From Streptomyces cinereus (GTDB lineage: Bacteria > Pseudomonadota > Gammaproteobacteria > Pseudomonadales > Moraxellaceae), in contig BMPS01000005.1 of the NCBI GenBank assembly GCA_014647715.1, positions 60,563 to 124,562 of the forward strand: a stretch of DNA of 64,000 nucleotides, read 5' to 3'. A program made the position numbers and the translations under genes. This document shows positions 17,684-27,651 of this stretch, piece by piece (within the stretch, counting starts at the first letter, position 1; each line of letters starts with the position of its first letter). The notes under the pieces were generated by a model, which had not been told where the DNA came from, made no database searches, and saw only the letters and a program-made list of their open reading frames with translations.

Positions 17684-19828
17684 ATGCAAACTATTTTATT
17701 TGTGCCTACCAGTAGCGGCATTGGCTTGACCTCAGCTTGTTTGGGTTTTATCCGTGCGCTCGATTATATCGGGCTAAAAGCAGGATTTTTAAAACCTTTT
17801 AGCCAAAACACCACCGCCAATCATGAGAGTGATGACAGCTCAAGTGTGCTTGCAAAACATGCCTTTAACTTAAACCCACCAACATCCATTGACCGTAGCC
17901 GCTTAGAGCGCGTGATTGGGGATGGTCAGTTAGATGACTTGATGGAAGAAGTGGTTGCCAAGCACCAAACATTGGCTGAGCAATATGACGTTATCGTCTG
18001 TGAAGGTCTGGCTGCCGACAATGATTCAAGTTATGCAGAATTGGTGAATTTAGCTATCGTCAACGCGCTAGACGCCAAAGTTATCTTGGTCAGTAGTGGC
18101 GATATTGCAAATCCTGATAGTTTGGTGGACAAGTTAGATATTTTTGCCCGTGATTTTGGCGGTATGGCAAGCGAGCGCACGTTAGGCACGATTTTGATGC
18201 GGGTCAAAAACGTGGATAACCATTATGATGAAGCACCCGTCGCGCCGGGTAAAGCCAAAGTTGATTTGGCAGCTGAGCAGTTACAGGCGATTAAATCCCA
18301 CTCCCCTTATTTTGACTCCGATAAATTTCGCTTGATTGGCGTGGTGCCTTTTAGCAATACCTTAAGTGTCCCCCGTACCTGGGACGTGGCGCGTGAGCTT
18401 GATGCCAAATGGCTCAATGAAGGTGACGCCAAAAACCGCCGTGTGCTTAATACTTTACTAGTTGCGCGTACCGTTGCCAACATTGAAGATTCTTTCACCC
18501 GTGGCAACTTACTGGTGACGGCAGGCGACCGTGACGATTTGATTTTGGCAACTGCCCTTAGCACCATGAATGGTGTACCGCTAGCAGGTCTTATTCTGAC
18601 AGGCGGTATCGTGCCGAACCAAAAGATTATCAATCTGTGTCGCCCCGCGCTAAAAACGGGGATTCCTGTGATGCTGGTTGACACTGACAGCTTTGATACC
18701 GTCACCAAACTTAACCACATCAGCCATGAAATCCCCGCAGATGATACCACTCGCGCCAGTGAAGTCACCGATTTTGTCGCCGCGCATTTGGATCTGGACT
18801 GGATCAAAACCACTTTTAGTCAAGGCAACAACAACCGCAAACTCTCCCCTTCGGCTTTTCGTCATACCTTGGTCAAAAAAGCCCAAGCTGCCAAAAAAAC
18901 CATCGTACTGCCTGAGGGCAATGAGCCACGTACCGTTGAAGCGGCGGTCATCTGTCAAACTCGTGGTATTGCCCATTGTATCTTACTTGCCAAACGCAGT
19001 GAAGTCGAAGAGGTTGCCAAGAACTTGGGGCTCACCCTACCTGAAGGCCTGCAGATTCTTGACCCAGAGACCTTGATTGACAAGTACGTCAAACCCATGG
19101 TTGAGCGCCGTAAAGGCAAACTCGATGAACTGCAAGCCCATGAACAGCTCAAAGACACCGTCGTGCTGGGTACGATGATGCTGCACTTGGGTGAAGTCGA
19201 TGGTCTGGTATCTGGCGCTGTGCATACCACCGCCAATACTGTCCGTCCGGCGTTTCAGTTAATCAAGACAGCGCCGCAGTACTCGCTGGTATCGTCGATT
19301 TTCTTTATGCTACTGCCTGAGCAAGTGGTAGTATATGGTGACTGTGCCATCAACCCAGATCCTACCGCAGAGCAGCTGGCTGAAATCGCCCTACAATCCG
19401 CCCAATCTGCCAAAGCGTTTGGTATCGAACCCAAAGTTGCCATGATTAGTTACTCGACGGGTTCATCAGGTGAAGGCGCAGACGTGGATAAAGTGCGTCA
19501 AGCCACCGAAATCGCCAAAGCCAAAGCGCCTGATTTGCTCATTGATGGTCCGTTACAATATGACGCTGCCAGTGTCGCAAGCGTGGCAAAATCAAAAGCG
19601 CCAAACTCGCTGGTGGCAGGTCAAGCCAATGTATTTATCTTCCCAGATTTGAACACTGGCAATACCACTTATAAAGCGGTGCAGCGCTCTGCCAACGTGG
19701 TGAGCGTCGGTCCTATGCTGCAAGGTCTCAACAAGCCTGTAAATGACTTATCGCGTGGCGCCTTGGTTGAAGATATTGTCTATACCATTGCGCTCACAGC
19801 GGTTCAAGCCGATAGCGGTGAGTTTTAA
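17684..19828 (+). CDS. pta: Phosphate acetyltransferase
   Basis: Interconverts acetyl-CoA and acetyl phosphate. The 714-residue long form has an N-terminal P-loop-like/DRTGG regulatory part (about residues 1-380) and a C-terminal PTA_PTB catalytic domain with VLPEGNEPRT, GAVHTTANTVRPA, SYSTGSSG and DGPLQYDAAS. The end VQADSGEF is typical. The start ATG has AGGAA upstream. A strong terminator follows. With AckA it forms the acetate overflow and assimilation pathway. Confidence 0.98.
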   Translation: MQTILFVPTSSGIGLTSACLGFIRALDYIGLKAGFLKPFSQNTTANHESDDSSSVLAKHAFNLNPPTSIDRSRLERVIGDGQLDDLMEEVVAKHQTLAEQYDVIVCEGLAADNDSSYAELVNLAIVNALDAKVILVSSGDIANPDSLVDKLDIFARDFGGMASERTLGTILMRVKNVDNHYDEAPVAPGKAKVDLAAEQLQAIKSHSPYFDSDKFRLIGVVPFSNTLSVPRTWDVARELDAKWLNEGDAKNRRVLNTLLVARTVANIEDSFTRGNLLVTAGDRDDLILATALSTMNGVPLAGLILTGGIVPNQKIINLCRPALKTGIPVMLVDTDSFDTVTKLNHISHEIPADDTTRASEVTDFVAAHLDLDWIKTTFSQGNNNRKLSPSAFRHTLVKKAQAAKKTIVLPEGNEPRTVEAAVICQTRGIAHCILLAKRSEVEEVAKNLGLTLPEGLQILDPETLIDKYVKPMVERRKGKLDELQAHEQLKDTVVLGTMMLHLGEVDGLVSGAVHTTANTVRPAFQLIKTAPQYSLVSSIFFMLLPEQVVVYGDCAINPDPTAEQLAEIALQSAQSAKAFGIEPKVAMISYSTGSSGEGADVDKVRQATEIAKAKAPDLLIDGPLQYDAASVASVAKSKAPNSLVAGQANVFIFPDLNTGNTTYKAVQRSANVVSVGPMLQGLNKPVNDLSRGALVEDIVYTIALTAVQADSGEF

Positions 19829-19840
19829 GCGTTTATATTT

Positions 19841-19872
19841 AAAAAAAGGTGAGTGTGATACTCACCTTTTTG
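19841..19872 (+). terminator. Terminator of ackA-pta
   Basis: Stem AAAAGGTGAGT/ACTCACCTTTT with a 5-base loop and a T tract, 12 bases behind the pta stop codon. Confidence 0.9.
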
Positions 19873-20119
19873 TTGTCTATCACCATTGCCTGTCACACAG
19901 GATATCAGCTTAAATGCAATGCAAGGCTACTGTTCCACCACTAGGCTAGTGCGCCACAATCTGTTATGCCCAAAAATTGCTTTATGGTAAAATTCTGCAC
20001 AAAGTGATTTTTGTGCGCAATGTGCCAACCGATGAACCGCCAAACCAACTGTAAGATGCTGTAGTGATGATGAATGATGTTAGTTTTCTTTGCCCTAACT
20101 TTGAATTAGGCGGGTGGTT

Positions 20120-20872
20120 ATGACAATCCCTCGCTGTATTCGTGTTTGGTTGGGTGGCTCATTTGATCCGGTACATTTGGCGCATTTACAGATGATTGCG
20201 CATGTGTACCATGAGCTCATGCGCGCTTTTCCCAATGTTGATATCATCGCCAAATTATTGCCCACGGCAGGTTCGCCCTTAAAAACCCAGCCAACTTCCA
20301 ACCAGCAGCGCCTTGAGATGCTTAGGCTTGCGATTGACGATGTGCCTTTTTTGTCGATTGATGAGACTGAGCTGCAGTGTCAGCCACCTGTTTATAGCTT
20401 TCATACCTTGAGTGAATTTAAACAGCGTTACCCCAATGACCTACTAATTTTTGTCCTTGGACAAGACAGTGTTGAACAACTTGATAAATGGTATCGCGGC
20501 TTTGAGCTGCTTTCGCTGACCAATCTATGGGTGCTACCCCGTCCTGCCTTGGGTAGCCTTAGCCACAATTTAAAGCAAAATTTAAACCAAAACTTAAACC
20601 AAAATGCTTTGGCCAATACGGATAAACCTCCTAGTATAAATATTGATAATCGGTTAGTGCCTTTTATCATTCATTCGCCAAAAGACTTGATAAATCAAAC
20701 TACTAACCATATTTATATTGATAAGTTTGTCGTGCCTGATATTGCCAGTCGTGATATCAGGGCTTGGATATACAGCACAGAAGCTCGGCAACGACAGCAA
20801 GCGCGGCTAAGTCTACCGAGTCAAGTTTATCAGTATATTGTTGAGCATCAGTTATATGCCCCACACGTTTAG
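20120..20872 (+). CDS. nadD: Nicotinate-nucleotide adenylyltransferase
   Basis: Adenylates nicotinate mononucleotide in NAD synthesis. Nucleotidyltransferase motifs are GGSFDPVHLAH at the N-terminus and a C-terminal ISSTxIR equivalent reading IASRDIRAW. Between them, around residues 150-161, is an inserted NLKQNLNQNLNQ stretch encoded by three 12-bp tandem repeats (20567-20602). The start is ambiguous: GTG 20114 or ATG 20120, with AGG and a G-rich stretch upstream. rsfS follows, as in many bacteria. Confidence 0.94.
   Translation: MTIPRCIRVWLGGSFDPVHLAHLQMIAHVYHELMRAFPNVDIIAKLLPTAGSPLKTQPTSNQQRLEMLRLAIDDVPFLSIDETELQCQPPVYSFHTLSEFKQRYPNDLLIFVLGQDSVEQLDKWYRGFELLSLTNLWVLPRPALGSLSHNLKQNLNQNLNQNALANTDKPPSINIDNRLVPFIIHSPKDLINQTTNHIYIDKFVVPDIASRDIRAWIYSTEARQRQQARLSLPSQVYQYIVEHQLYAPHV
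20567..20602 (+). repeat. 12-bp coding tandem repeat in nadD
   Basis: Three in-frame copies of a 12-base unit of the form AA(T/C)TTAAA(G/C)CAA encode Asn-Leu-(Lys/Asn)-Gln three times. Confidence 0.85.
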
Positions 20873-21016
20873 CCTGATATTGATTTACATTTTTTGATAA
20901 CCTGTGCGTTAGATTTTTGTTAAAATAGCGCACTTTTTTTAGGATTGTCATGATCCTATTTTAAGCTACCCTTATAACCCAATCATTATGACCCAATCCA
21001 TGGAACCCACGCATTT

Positions 21017-21418
21017 ATGACCGATACCCAATTTGCTAGTTTAGTCAATCAACACCCTGCCCACCAACAGTTAACCACTTGTCTTGATGTCGTTCAAGAT
21101 GCCTTAGAAGACTTAAAAGCCAAAAACATTACCGTACTCGATGTTGCTGATATGACTGAAGTCATGGAGCGTATCGTGATTGCTGAAGGGACATCTACCC
21201 GCCACCTTAAAGCGGTTGCCGACCATGTCGCGATGAAATCGAAGCAAGCAGGATTTAATCCGATTGGTGTGGAAGGTCAAGGCACCAGTGATTGGACCTT
21301 GATTGATTTGGGCGCTGTGGTGGTGCATGTGATGATGCCACAAGCCCGCACGTTTTATGACCTAGAAGGCTTATGGCAAGGTCAAGCGCAGCGCGAGCGT
21401 ATGGAAAAAACGGCGTAG
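21017..21418 (+). CDS. rsfS: Ribosomal silencing factor RsfS (YbeB/Iojap)
   Basis: Binds uL14 on the large subunit and blocks subunit joining when nutrients are scarce. The 133-residue product contains the family motifs VLDVADMTEVMERIVIAEG, STRHLKAVAD, DWTLIDLGAVVVHVM and FYDLEGLW. Pairing with nadD upstream (144-base gap) is widely conserved. A strong terminator follows. Confidence 0.95.
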   Translation: MTDTQFASLVNQHPAHQQLTTCLDVVQDALEDLKAKNITVLDVADMTEVMERIVIAEGTSTRHLKAVADHVAMKSKQAGFNPIGVEGQGTSDWTLIDLGAVVVHVMMPQARTFYDLEGLWQGQAQRERMEKTA

Positions 21419-21484
21419 TGTAGTCTATAGCTTAGTTTAGACTATGTTATGCAAACTATGCTTTATAAACTAGACGCTACAACC

Positions 21485-21516
21485 AAATGGGTAAACAAGT
21501 TTTACCCATTTTTTTA
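21485..21516 (+). terminator. Terminator of rsfS
   Basis: A perfect 11-bp stem AAATGGGTAAA/TTTACCCATTT with a 5-base loop and a long T run. It also lies just beyond the stop of the convergent iron permease gene. Confidence 0.9.
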
Positions 21517-21542
21517 TGGCGTTAATTATCTTTGATTAAAGG

Positions 21543-23339
21543 TTATGCCAATGCAGCCGTTTGCTGACGTTGATGGTTTTTCATCCAAAGATTGATGGCG
21601 ATAAGGATAACAATATAGCCGATTTGTGCCAAAAATGTCTGTAGCGTTGGGTAAAATCCCAGCGATTCAATGGCGGGCAAGCGACTCATGGCGGTCATCG
21701 GTAGATACCCTGTTAATTGTAGCGCGTGCAAACTGACACCTAAAATCTTAAAGCCCAGTAAGTAAATCACCCAAGTTAATAGTTTAAATAATTGTGGAAT
21801 CGGTAATTTAACCGAGGTTTTTAGCATCACCCAAGCCACTGCTGCCAGTGCTACAAGCGCCAAACCAATCCCGGTTAAAAAATTACTCATGCTGATATTG
21901 GGTAATATACCGACATAAAACAATATGGTCTCTGCGCCTTCTCGAAACACGGATAAAAAGCTCAATCCAAATAACGACACAAAGCTACCTGCCGTCATGG
22001 CTTGTCCCATATGACGCTTGATATAAGCGTTCCAGGATTGGACGGATGATTTGCTATGCAGCCACGCGCCAATGCCAATCATCATAATGACCGCAATGAT
22101 GCCTATCACCCCTTCAAACATCTCACGATTGGCGGCAGAAGTCACTGCAGGGAATAATAGCTGTAATGCCATCGCGCCTGCGATACTGGCAAGTAAGCCA
22201 AAAGCGACACCAGCATACACCCATTTTTTGGCTTTGGCTTGTTTGGCAGCGGTTAAAGCCGATAACAGCGAGATGACAATTAATAAGGCTTCCAACCCTT
22301 CTCGAAGCAAAATCAGCATCGAATCAACCGCGGTATATTGGGCTGTTGGATTGATTGCCGCCAATTCATTGATAATCGATTGCAGTGTTTGCTGCTGTTT
22401 AGGGTCTTGCCCCTTCGCCATGGCTAGCGGGATTTGACTTTCCACCCGATTATATAAACTGGGGTTACGCGTACTAACATCGCCTTCCACCATTGGCCAT
22501 ATACTAATAAACTCGCCTAACTTGGCTTGACCAGTCGCTGCGTCGTTTGTTTTAAATGCCTGTAAACCATCGCGCAGTAACTGGATACTATCTGCCAGAG
22601 TGACGGTTTGTGTGGTTTGTACAGCGGCTACGTCACCCTTGTTATAACTGTCGATGGCGTCTTTTAGCGCGGCAGATTGGGATTTGATTTGCGCCATATT
22701 GATGGGTTGGGTTTCAATCGCCACTCGCATCAGCGCCATGGATGTTTCGATTTTGCCGTAATGCCCCATACTGGTATTGCGTACGACCCGCTCATTACCT
22801 AGCCAAACTGCATTAAACTGGTTATAAGCCGCCCGTAACGCTTCGACATCTGTCGCTGCTGCCCGTTGTATGACTTGATTAAGATTGTCATACGCAGGTA
22901 CCATTTTTTTGGCAAACTCTTTTCGCTTCGCGCTGTAATCCACAGGAATTTGTTCTTTTTCAAAGGCATATAACGCATTTGACACGGCTGATAAATTGGC
23001 TTCTGTGGGATTACTGATGGCTTGCCTAATCGCTTGGCTTGTCTGTTGCCCAAGCGTGGAATTTTTTGCCGTTGCATCTATGGTATCAAAGGCTGTTTGA
23101 ATTTGCGCAAGGGTGTCCTTGGCTTTGGGCGTATCATTGGCTTTAATTGCCGCCATCGCGTCTGATAGCTTAATAAAAATAGGGCTTAAATTCAGCTTTT
23201 TGCTGGCTGGTTGACTGGCTTGCGTCGCTATCTGGGCGCTTGCAGGCGTTGGTTGCTGCGCTTGTAAGCTTTGACTGGTGATGAGCAGCGAAATTGCTAG
23301 ACCAAAACTTAGCAGGGTTTTTTGGGTGATGTTTATCAT
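21543..23339 (-). CDS. efeU: FTR1-family high-affinity iron permease with long periplasmic N-domain
   Basis: Iron permease of the FTR1/EfeU family. The C-terminal 250 residues hold seven or so membrane helices with the two iron-binding REXXE motifs, REGLE at residues 346-350 and REGAE at 466-470. E. coli EfeU is only about 276 residues; here a cleavable signal peptide and about 310 helix-rich periplasmic residues precede the permease, as in the longer FTR1 proteins of some bacteria. It is the last gene of the efeO-efeB-efeU group, 113 bases behind efeB. Iron passage probably depends on EfeO and EfeB. The gene name is by family and context. Confidence 0.88.
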   Translation of the reverse strand: MINITQKTLLSFGLAISLLITSQSLQAQQPTPASAQIATQASQPASKKLNLSPIFIKLSDAMAAIKANDTPKAKDTLAQIQTAFDTIDATAKNSTLGQQTSQAIRQAISNPTEANLSAVSNALYAFEKEQIPVDYSAKRKEFAKKMVPAYDNLNQVIQRAAATDVEALRAAYNQFNAVWLGNERVVRNTSMGHYGKIETSMALMRVAIETQPINMAQIKSQSAALKDAIDSYNKGDVAAVQTTQTVTLADSIQLLRDGLQAFKTNDAATGQAKLGEFISIWPMVEGDVSTRNPSLYNRVESQIPLAMAKGQDPKQQQTLQSIINELAAINPTAQYTAVDSMLILLREGLEALLIVISLLSALTAAKQAKAKKWVYAGVAFGLLASIAGAMALQLLFPAVTSAANREMFEGVIGIIAVIMMIGIGAWLHSKSSVQSWNAYIKRHMGQAMTAGSFVSLFGLSFLSVFREGAETILFYVGILPNISMSNFLTGIGLALVALAAVAWVMLKTSVKLPIPQLFKLLTWVIYLLGFKILGVSLHALQLTGYLPMTAMSRLPAIESLGFYPTLQTFLAQIGYIVILIAINLWMKNHQRQQTAALA

Positions 23340-23351
23340 GAGTAACTTTTT

Positions 23352-23425
23352 AACCGTCTGTTTTTAAGCGTGTTTTTTGAACCGCCTATTTTTAAGCGTG
23401 TGTTTTGAACCGTCTATTTTAACTG
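23352..23425. repeat. 28-bp tandem repeats upstream of the iron permease gene
   Basis: Two full copies (23352-23379 and 23380-23407) and a third partial copy from 23408 share AACCGYCTRTTTTTAAGCGTG. They lie in the efeB-efeU gap. Confidence 0.8.
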
Positions 23426-23452
23426 TTAACTGATGCTTGTTGCATTTTAAAT

Positions 23453-24793
23453 TTAAGCTTCAAATAATGCTTGTCCAATATAGCCACCTTGCGGGATACC
23501 ACCGAAACAAGCAAATAGCCCACTACCAATGTGGGTGGTGTATTCATTCATTTTATCAAGACGACCTAGGGCATTTTGGATGATGATAAATTGTTCGGGC
23601 GATTTTTGAAATGAAATAAATAGCAGCCCTGAATCAAACTGCCCAGTGGCTGGGTTAATGCCGCTACTGTAAGAATACGAACGGCGTAGCATCTCCACGC
23701 CTGTGCGTTTTGCCAATCCCATGTGGGAAATTTCAGGTATCACCGCTTTACCCTGCGCATCTTTTGCGTGCACATCAAAGGTGTCAAATTCGCCTTTTTG
23801 TCCAATCGCCGCACCGCTATCACGATGTCGACCAAAGGTGTCTTCTTGACCTTTAAGCGAGGTGCGATCCCAAGTTTCAAGATGCATTTGGATGACACGG
23901 GTGACCAAATAAGTGCCGCCTTTCATCCAATCGGGCGTGTCCGCCCATAGGTTTTTGTCCGCAGCCTTAATGGTGCTTTGGTTGGCAGTGCCGTCTTTAA
24001 AGCCGAATAAATTACGGGGCGTATGATTGCCGGTATCAAACCCAACAAAACCTGACTGACTCCAACGCATGGTAATATTAGAACGCGCTTGGCGAACCAG
24101 TTGCCGTACCGCGTGGAACGCCACTTGGGCATCTTCGGCGCAGGCTTGAATACAGATATCACCCCCCGTCAAATTTTCTCGTAATTGATCGCGCGGGAAC
24201 TTGGGCAAGTCTTGGAATTCTTTGGGCTGCTTATGGGTAAGTCCCATCTTTTTTAGAAAACTTGGGCTAATGCCAAAGGTCAACGTCAATCCGTACGCGC
24301 CCATGCTGTCTGCTTCGCCTGTGTCGGTCGGGGGCACAAACGGGTTTTTTTCATACGCTTTGATGTTTTTACCTTGCGTCAAATTGGCCGCATAGGTCGT
24401 CCAGTCTTTGAACATCTGTTTGACATCGTCGAGCTTATCGGTATGTAAATCCATCACCAAAAAATAAATATTACGCTGTGTCGGCGTGGTAATGCCTGCT
24501 TGGTGTTCGCCATAAAAATCATATTTGACATCAGCAAAACAATTTTTGGTGGTATTGGCATCACTACCGGCATGTTTAGGATTTTCGTTTTTATCGCTAT
24601 CTTTGGACTGATTGCCATCCAAAGCTTTCAAGTTAGGTAAATTTTCGCTTGGTTTTTGCTGACAGGCTGACACGGCTAAACCTGCGCCTGCCACACTGAG
24701 CGCACCAAATTGGCGTAAAAAACTGCGACGATTTGAGGTTTTTAATCCCACCCCTGTTTCTTGCGCTTGCTTATCTAATTTACTATGTTTCAT
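23453..24793 (-). CDS. efeB: Deferrochelatase/Dyp-type peroxidase EfeB
   Basis: A haem-containing Dyp-type peroxidase of the EfeB group, exported folded by the Tat system. The N-terminus has the twin-arginine motif RRSFLRQF at residues 22-29, then a hydrophobic stretch ending at SAC. The Dyp signature GFKDG (catalytic Asp at 267) is present, and the proximal-haem region is in the C-terminal half. The length of 446 residues is slightly above the E. coli 423. It lies between efeO and efeU on the same strand. The SAC end of the signal could allow lipidation, which is unusual for EfeB. Confidence 0.92.
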   Translation of the reverse strand: MKHSKLDKQAQETGVGLKTSNRRSFLRQFGALSVAGAGLAVSACQQKPSENLPNLKALDGNQSKDSDKNENPKHAGSDANTTKNCFADVKYDFYGEHQAGITTPTQRNIYFLVMDLHTDKLDDVKQMFKDWTTYAANLTQGKNIKAYEKNPFVPPTDTGEADSMGAYGLTLTFGISPSFLKKMGLTHKQPKEFQDLPKFPRDQLRENLTGGDICIQACAEDAQVAFHAVRQLVRQARSNITMRWSQSGFVGFDTGNHTPRNLFGFKDGTANQSTIKAADKNLWADTPDWMKGGTYLVTRVIQMHLETWDRTSLKGQEDTFGRHRDSGAAIGQKGEFDTFDVHAKDAQGKAVIPEISHMGLAKRTGVEMLRRSYSYSSGINPATGQFDSGLLFISFQKSPEQFIIIQNALGRLDKMNEYTTHIGSGLFACFGGIPQGGYIGQALFEA

Positions 24794-24872
24794 GCTGCCC
24801 CTAACACCGTACTGACCTTTTTATGCCACCCTAAAACCGTCAAGTGAAGCAGTTTTTTGCTTCACCTTTGAC

Positions 24873-25757
24873 TTATTGCAATACAATGCCCATCTGCGCT
24901 AAGGGTTCGCCAAGTTTATTCACCGCTTCGGCTAGCGCTTTGGTATCTGCAGGCGTTAACTCTTTATAGGATTTATAGTCTTGTTGCCCGACTTGGTGTT
25001 TGGCAAGTAGTTGGTTGACTGCGTCAAATTTTTGCTCAAGCTCAGTGACTAACGCTGGGTTTTTGGCTTGGATTTTTGGTTTTAAAATGGCAAATATTTT
25101 CTCGGCGCCTTCAATATTGGCTTTAAAATCATACAAGTCTGTGTGCGAAAAAATTTCTTCTTCGCCGGTGATTTTGCTTGTTGATACTTCATTGAGCAAA
25201 TCTACTGAACCTTGTACCATCAAATCGCCTGTGACCTCTGCCGTTGGAATTTTGGCGTGCAATTCTTTGATATCTGCAATCAGTTGTTTACCCAGTTGTT
25301 CGGTGCCTTTGGTGGTATTTTGTGTCCACAAGATTTTTTCAATCGCATGGAAGCCTGTCCATACTTCATTGGGCTCAAGGTCGGCTTCACGGTTATCGAT
25401 ACGCGGGTCAAGATCGCCAAAACTTTCAGCAATCGGCTCTGAGCGCTCAAAATACATGCGCGCTTTTGGATATAATGCCTTCGCCTCTTCTAATTTACCT
25501 GCTTCAAGCAGTGCAACAAATTTTTGGGTATCGACAAGCAAGCTATCAATTTGGGTTTGTACCCAAGCTTTGTATTCCGCCGTTTCTTTACTCATATCCA
25601 CTGCTGCCGGTGCTGATGCTGTGACTGCTGAAGCGTTAGACGTTGCACTTGCGGCAGGCGCTACCTCTGTTTTTTGTTCGGTTTTTTGGCAAGCCGTCAA
25701 TAGTAATGCAGATATCGCTAGAGGTAATATTGATAAGGTAAAAGTACGGCTCAACAT
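24873..25757 (-). CDS. efeO: EfeO-like imelysin/M75 family lipoprotein
   Basis: Periplasmic iron-binding partner of the EfeU permease. The signal ends in the lipobox LLTAC, so it is probably a lipoprotein, unlike soluble E. coli EfeO. After a 35-residue Ala/Ser linker comes the imelysin domain, with the metal-binding GFHAIEKILW motif (His 137, Glu 140). The cupredoxin domain of full-length EfeO is absent, so this is an EfeM-type short form. It is the first gene of the cluster, with a Fur box 58-76 bases upstream. Confidence 0.88.
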   Translation of the reverse strand: MLSRTFTLSILPLAISALLLTACQKTEQKTEVAPAASATSNASAVTASAPAAVDMSKETAEYKAWVQTQIDSLLVDTQKFVALLEAGKLEEAKALYPKARMYFERSEPIAESFGDLDPRIDNREADLEPNEVWTGFHAIEKILWTQNTTKGTEQLGKQLIADIKELHAKIPTAEVTGDLMVQGSVDLLNEVSTSKITGEEEIFSHTDLYDFKANIEGAEKIFAILKPKIQAKNPALVTELEQKFDAVNQLLAKHQVGQQDYKSYKELTPADTKALAEAVNKLGEPLAQMGIVLQ

Positions 25758-25814
25758 AAAACATCCTTAAAAGTAAAAAGTGATAAAAAATAATGACAAT
25801 TGGCGAATTATAGG

Positions 25815-25833
25815 GTAAATGAGAATCGTTATC
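25815..25833 (-). promoter_or_regulatory. Fur box upstream of efeO
   Basis: The 19 bases match the classical Fur consensus GATAATGATAATCATTATC at 15 of 19 positions (plus strand reads GTAAATGAGAATCGTTATC). The position just upstream of efeO predicts iron repression of the efeO-efeB-efeU group. Confidence 0.8.
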
Positions 25834-25872
25834 AATATTTATTTTGCTCTGATTGAGCTTAGAAGTTTAGCC

Positions 25873-25901
25873 AAAAAAATACCCCGCACCAGCGAGGTAT
25901 T
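25873..25901 (-). terminator. Terminator of pstB
   Basis: A hairpin AATACC...GGTATT, extended by CGC/GCG after one mismatch, is followed on the minus strand by seven T. It is about 50 bases beyond the pstB stop. Confidence 0.75.
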
Positions 25902-25947
25902 GTGATGGGCTAAATGATGAGCAGATAGCCCATAACGAAAAAATAGC

Positions 25948-26703
25948 TTAGCCGAATTTACCCGTGATGTATTCTTCAGTTTCTTTACGGTCTGGGTTGG
26001 TGAACATTTTATCGGTATCCCCCATTTCCATCATTTCGCCTAAGTACATAAACGCGGTATAGTCAGACACACGTGCCGCTTGCTGCATGTTGTGGGTGAC
26101 GATGGCGATGGTGTAATCATTTTTTAAGTCTGAAATCAAATCTTCAATTGAGCCTGTTGAGATAGGGTCAAGTGCCGAGGTAGGTTCGTCTAGTAACAAT
26201 ACTTCAGGACGGGTTGCCACACCGCGTGCGATACACAGACGCTGCTGCTGACCACCAGACAATGACAGGCCTGATGCTTTAAGTTTATCTTTAACTTCAG
26301 TCCACAGTGCCGATTTTTTGAGCGCCCATTCAACGCGCTCGTCTAGCTCAGCGCGGCTTAAGTTCTCGTACAGACGCACACCAAATGCCACGTTGTCATA
26401 GATTGACATCGGAAATGGCGTTGGTTTTTGAAATACCATACCCACGCGAGCACGCAGCAAGTTGACGTCCACGGATTTATCCAAGATGTTTTGTCCATCT
26501 AGGTTGATTTCGCCCGTGGCACTCATGCCTGGGTAGAGGTCATACATGCGGTTAAAGGTACGCAGTAACGTTGATTTACCACAGCCTGAGGGCCCGATAA
26601 ACGCGGTGACTTTTTTGTCAGCGATATCGATGTTGATATTTTTAAGGGCTAAAAATTTACCGTAATAAAAATCTAAATTACGAATTTGCATTTTTGCGGT
26701 CAT
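25948..26703 (-). CDS. pstB: Phosphate ABC transporter ATP-binding protein PstB
   Basis: ATPase of the high-affinity phosphate importer. Walker A is GPSGCGKST, the signature is LSGGQQQR and Walker B is [11 protein letters not shown], followed by the H-loop TH. It has 251 residues, the usual length. Its start has AAGG upstream, 61 bases behind pstA. A terminator follows; phoU, often the next gene, is not present here. Confidence 0.97.
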   Translation of the reverse strand: MTAKMQIRNLDFYYGKFLALKNINIDIADKKVTAFIGPSGCGKSTLLRTFNRMYDLYPGMSATGEINLDGQNILDKSVDVNLLRARVGMVFQKPTPFPMSIYDNVAFGVRLYENLSRAELDERVEWALKKSALWTEVKDKLKASGLSLSGGQQQRLCIARGVATRPEVLLLDEPTSALDPISTGSIEDLISDLKNDYTIAIVTHNMQQAARVSDYTAFMYLGEMMEMGDTDKMFTNPDRKETEEYITGKFG

Positions 26704-26764
26704 GATGAATACCTTAATAAAATTTGTTTGATACTAGCAAATAGCTTTAATCTTCTATTGATCA

Positions 26765-27634
26765 TCAATGTGATGATTGCTCTTTACCACTCAGCGCACG
26801 TGCCAAAATATTCAATGTTAATACCGCCAAGGTGATGAGTAACGCACCTGCCCAAGCCAATTGGTTTGAAATAGGGTATGGCTGGCTGGCGTATTGATAA
26901 ATCACGTTTGGTAAGTTGGCAATGGGTTGACCCATATCGGTACTAAAGAATTGGTTATTGAGCGCGGTAAATAGTAAGGGTGCAGTCTCACCCGAGATAC
27001 GTGCAAATGCCAGTAAGATACCTGTTAATACCCCAGTTTTGGCAGCACGTAAAGTAACGGATGTTACCAGTTTCCATTTTGGCGTCCCTAACGCATAAGC
27101 TGCTTCACGCAATGTATTGGGAATTAGACGGAGCATATTTTCGGTGGTACGTACCACCACAGGAATAACCAATAGCGCTAAAGCCATTGCACCTGCCCAA
27201 CCTGAGAAGTTACGACCTTGTACCATCAAAGCAAAAATAAATAAACCAATCACAATCGATGGTGCTGATAGCAAAATGTCGTTCATAAAACGGGTGACTT
27301 TACCAAGCCAGCTGTTTTCGGCAAATTCAGCAAGATAAATACCTGCCATGACACCAATCGGTGTACCGACTACAAGCCCTAATCCTGTCACCATGATTGA
27401 GCCGATAATCGCATTGCGAAGACCACCGATTTCGTTTGGCGATGGCGTGTCTTGAGTAAAAATAGGCATGGTCAATAACGCATGCGAGCCTGATAAAAAC
27501 AATTTGAATAAAATTAAGCCTAAGAAGGTCAAGCCAAATACAATGGACAAACCGGCAAATACCAGTCCTAGAGCATTGCTTAGACGGCGGCGTTTGTAAA
27601 TGGCGTTATTACGATTCATATTGGTAGTAGTCAT
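26765..27634 (-). CDS. pstA: Phosphate ABC transporter permease PstA
   Basis: Inner-membrane subunit with six predicted helices and the ABC permease EAA loop (EAAYALGTPKWK). It has 289 residues and begins 17 bases after pstC, with GAGGA before the ATG. It forms the phosphate channel with PstC. Confidence 0.96.
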   Translation of the reverse strand: MTTTNMNRNNAIYKRRRLSNALGLVFAGLSIVFGLTFLGLILFKLFLSGSHALLTMPIFTQDTPSPNEIGGLRNAIIGSIMVTGLGLVVGTPIGVMAGIYLAEFAENSWLGKVTRFMNDILLSAPSIVIGLFIFALMVQGRNFSGWAGAMALALLVIPVVVRTTENMLRLIPNTLREAAYALGTPKWKLVTSVTLRAAKTGVLTGILLAFARISGETAPLLFTALNNQFFSTDMGQPIANLPNVIYQYASQPYPISNQLAWAGALLITLAVLTLNILARALSGKEQSSH

Positions 27635-27651
27635 AGTATTCCTCAGCGTCC

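Noticed and set aside
23352-23425. 28-bp direct repeats considered as a CRISPR array
   Set aside because: The copies are contiguous, with no spacers, only two and a half in number, and no cas genes are near.
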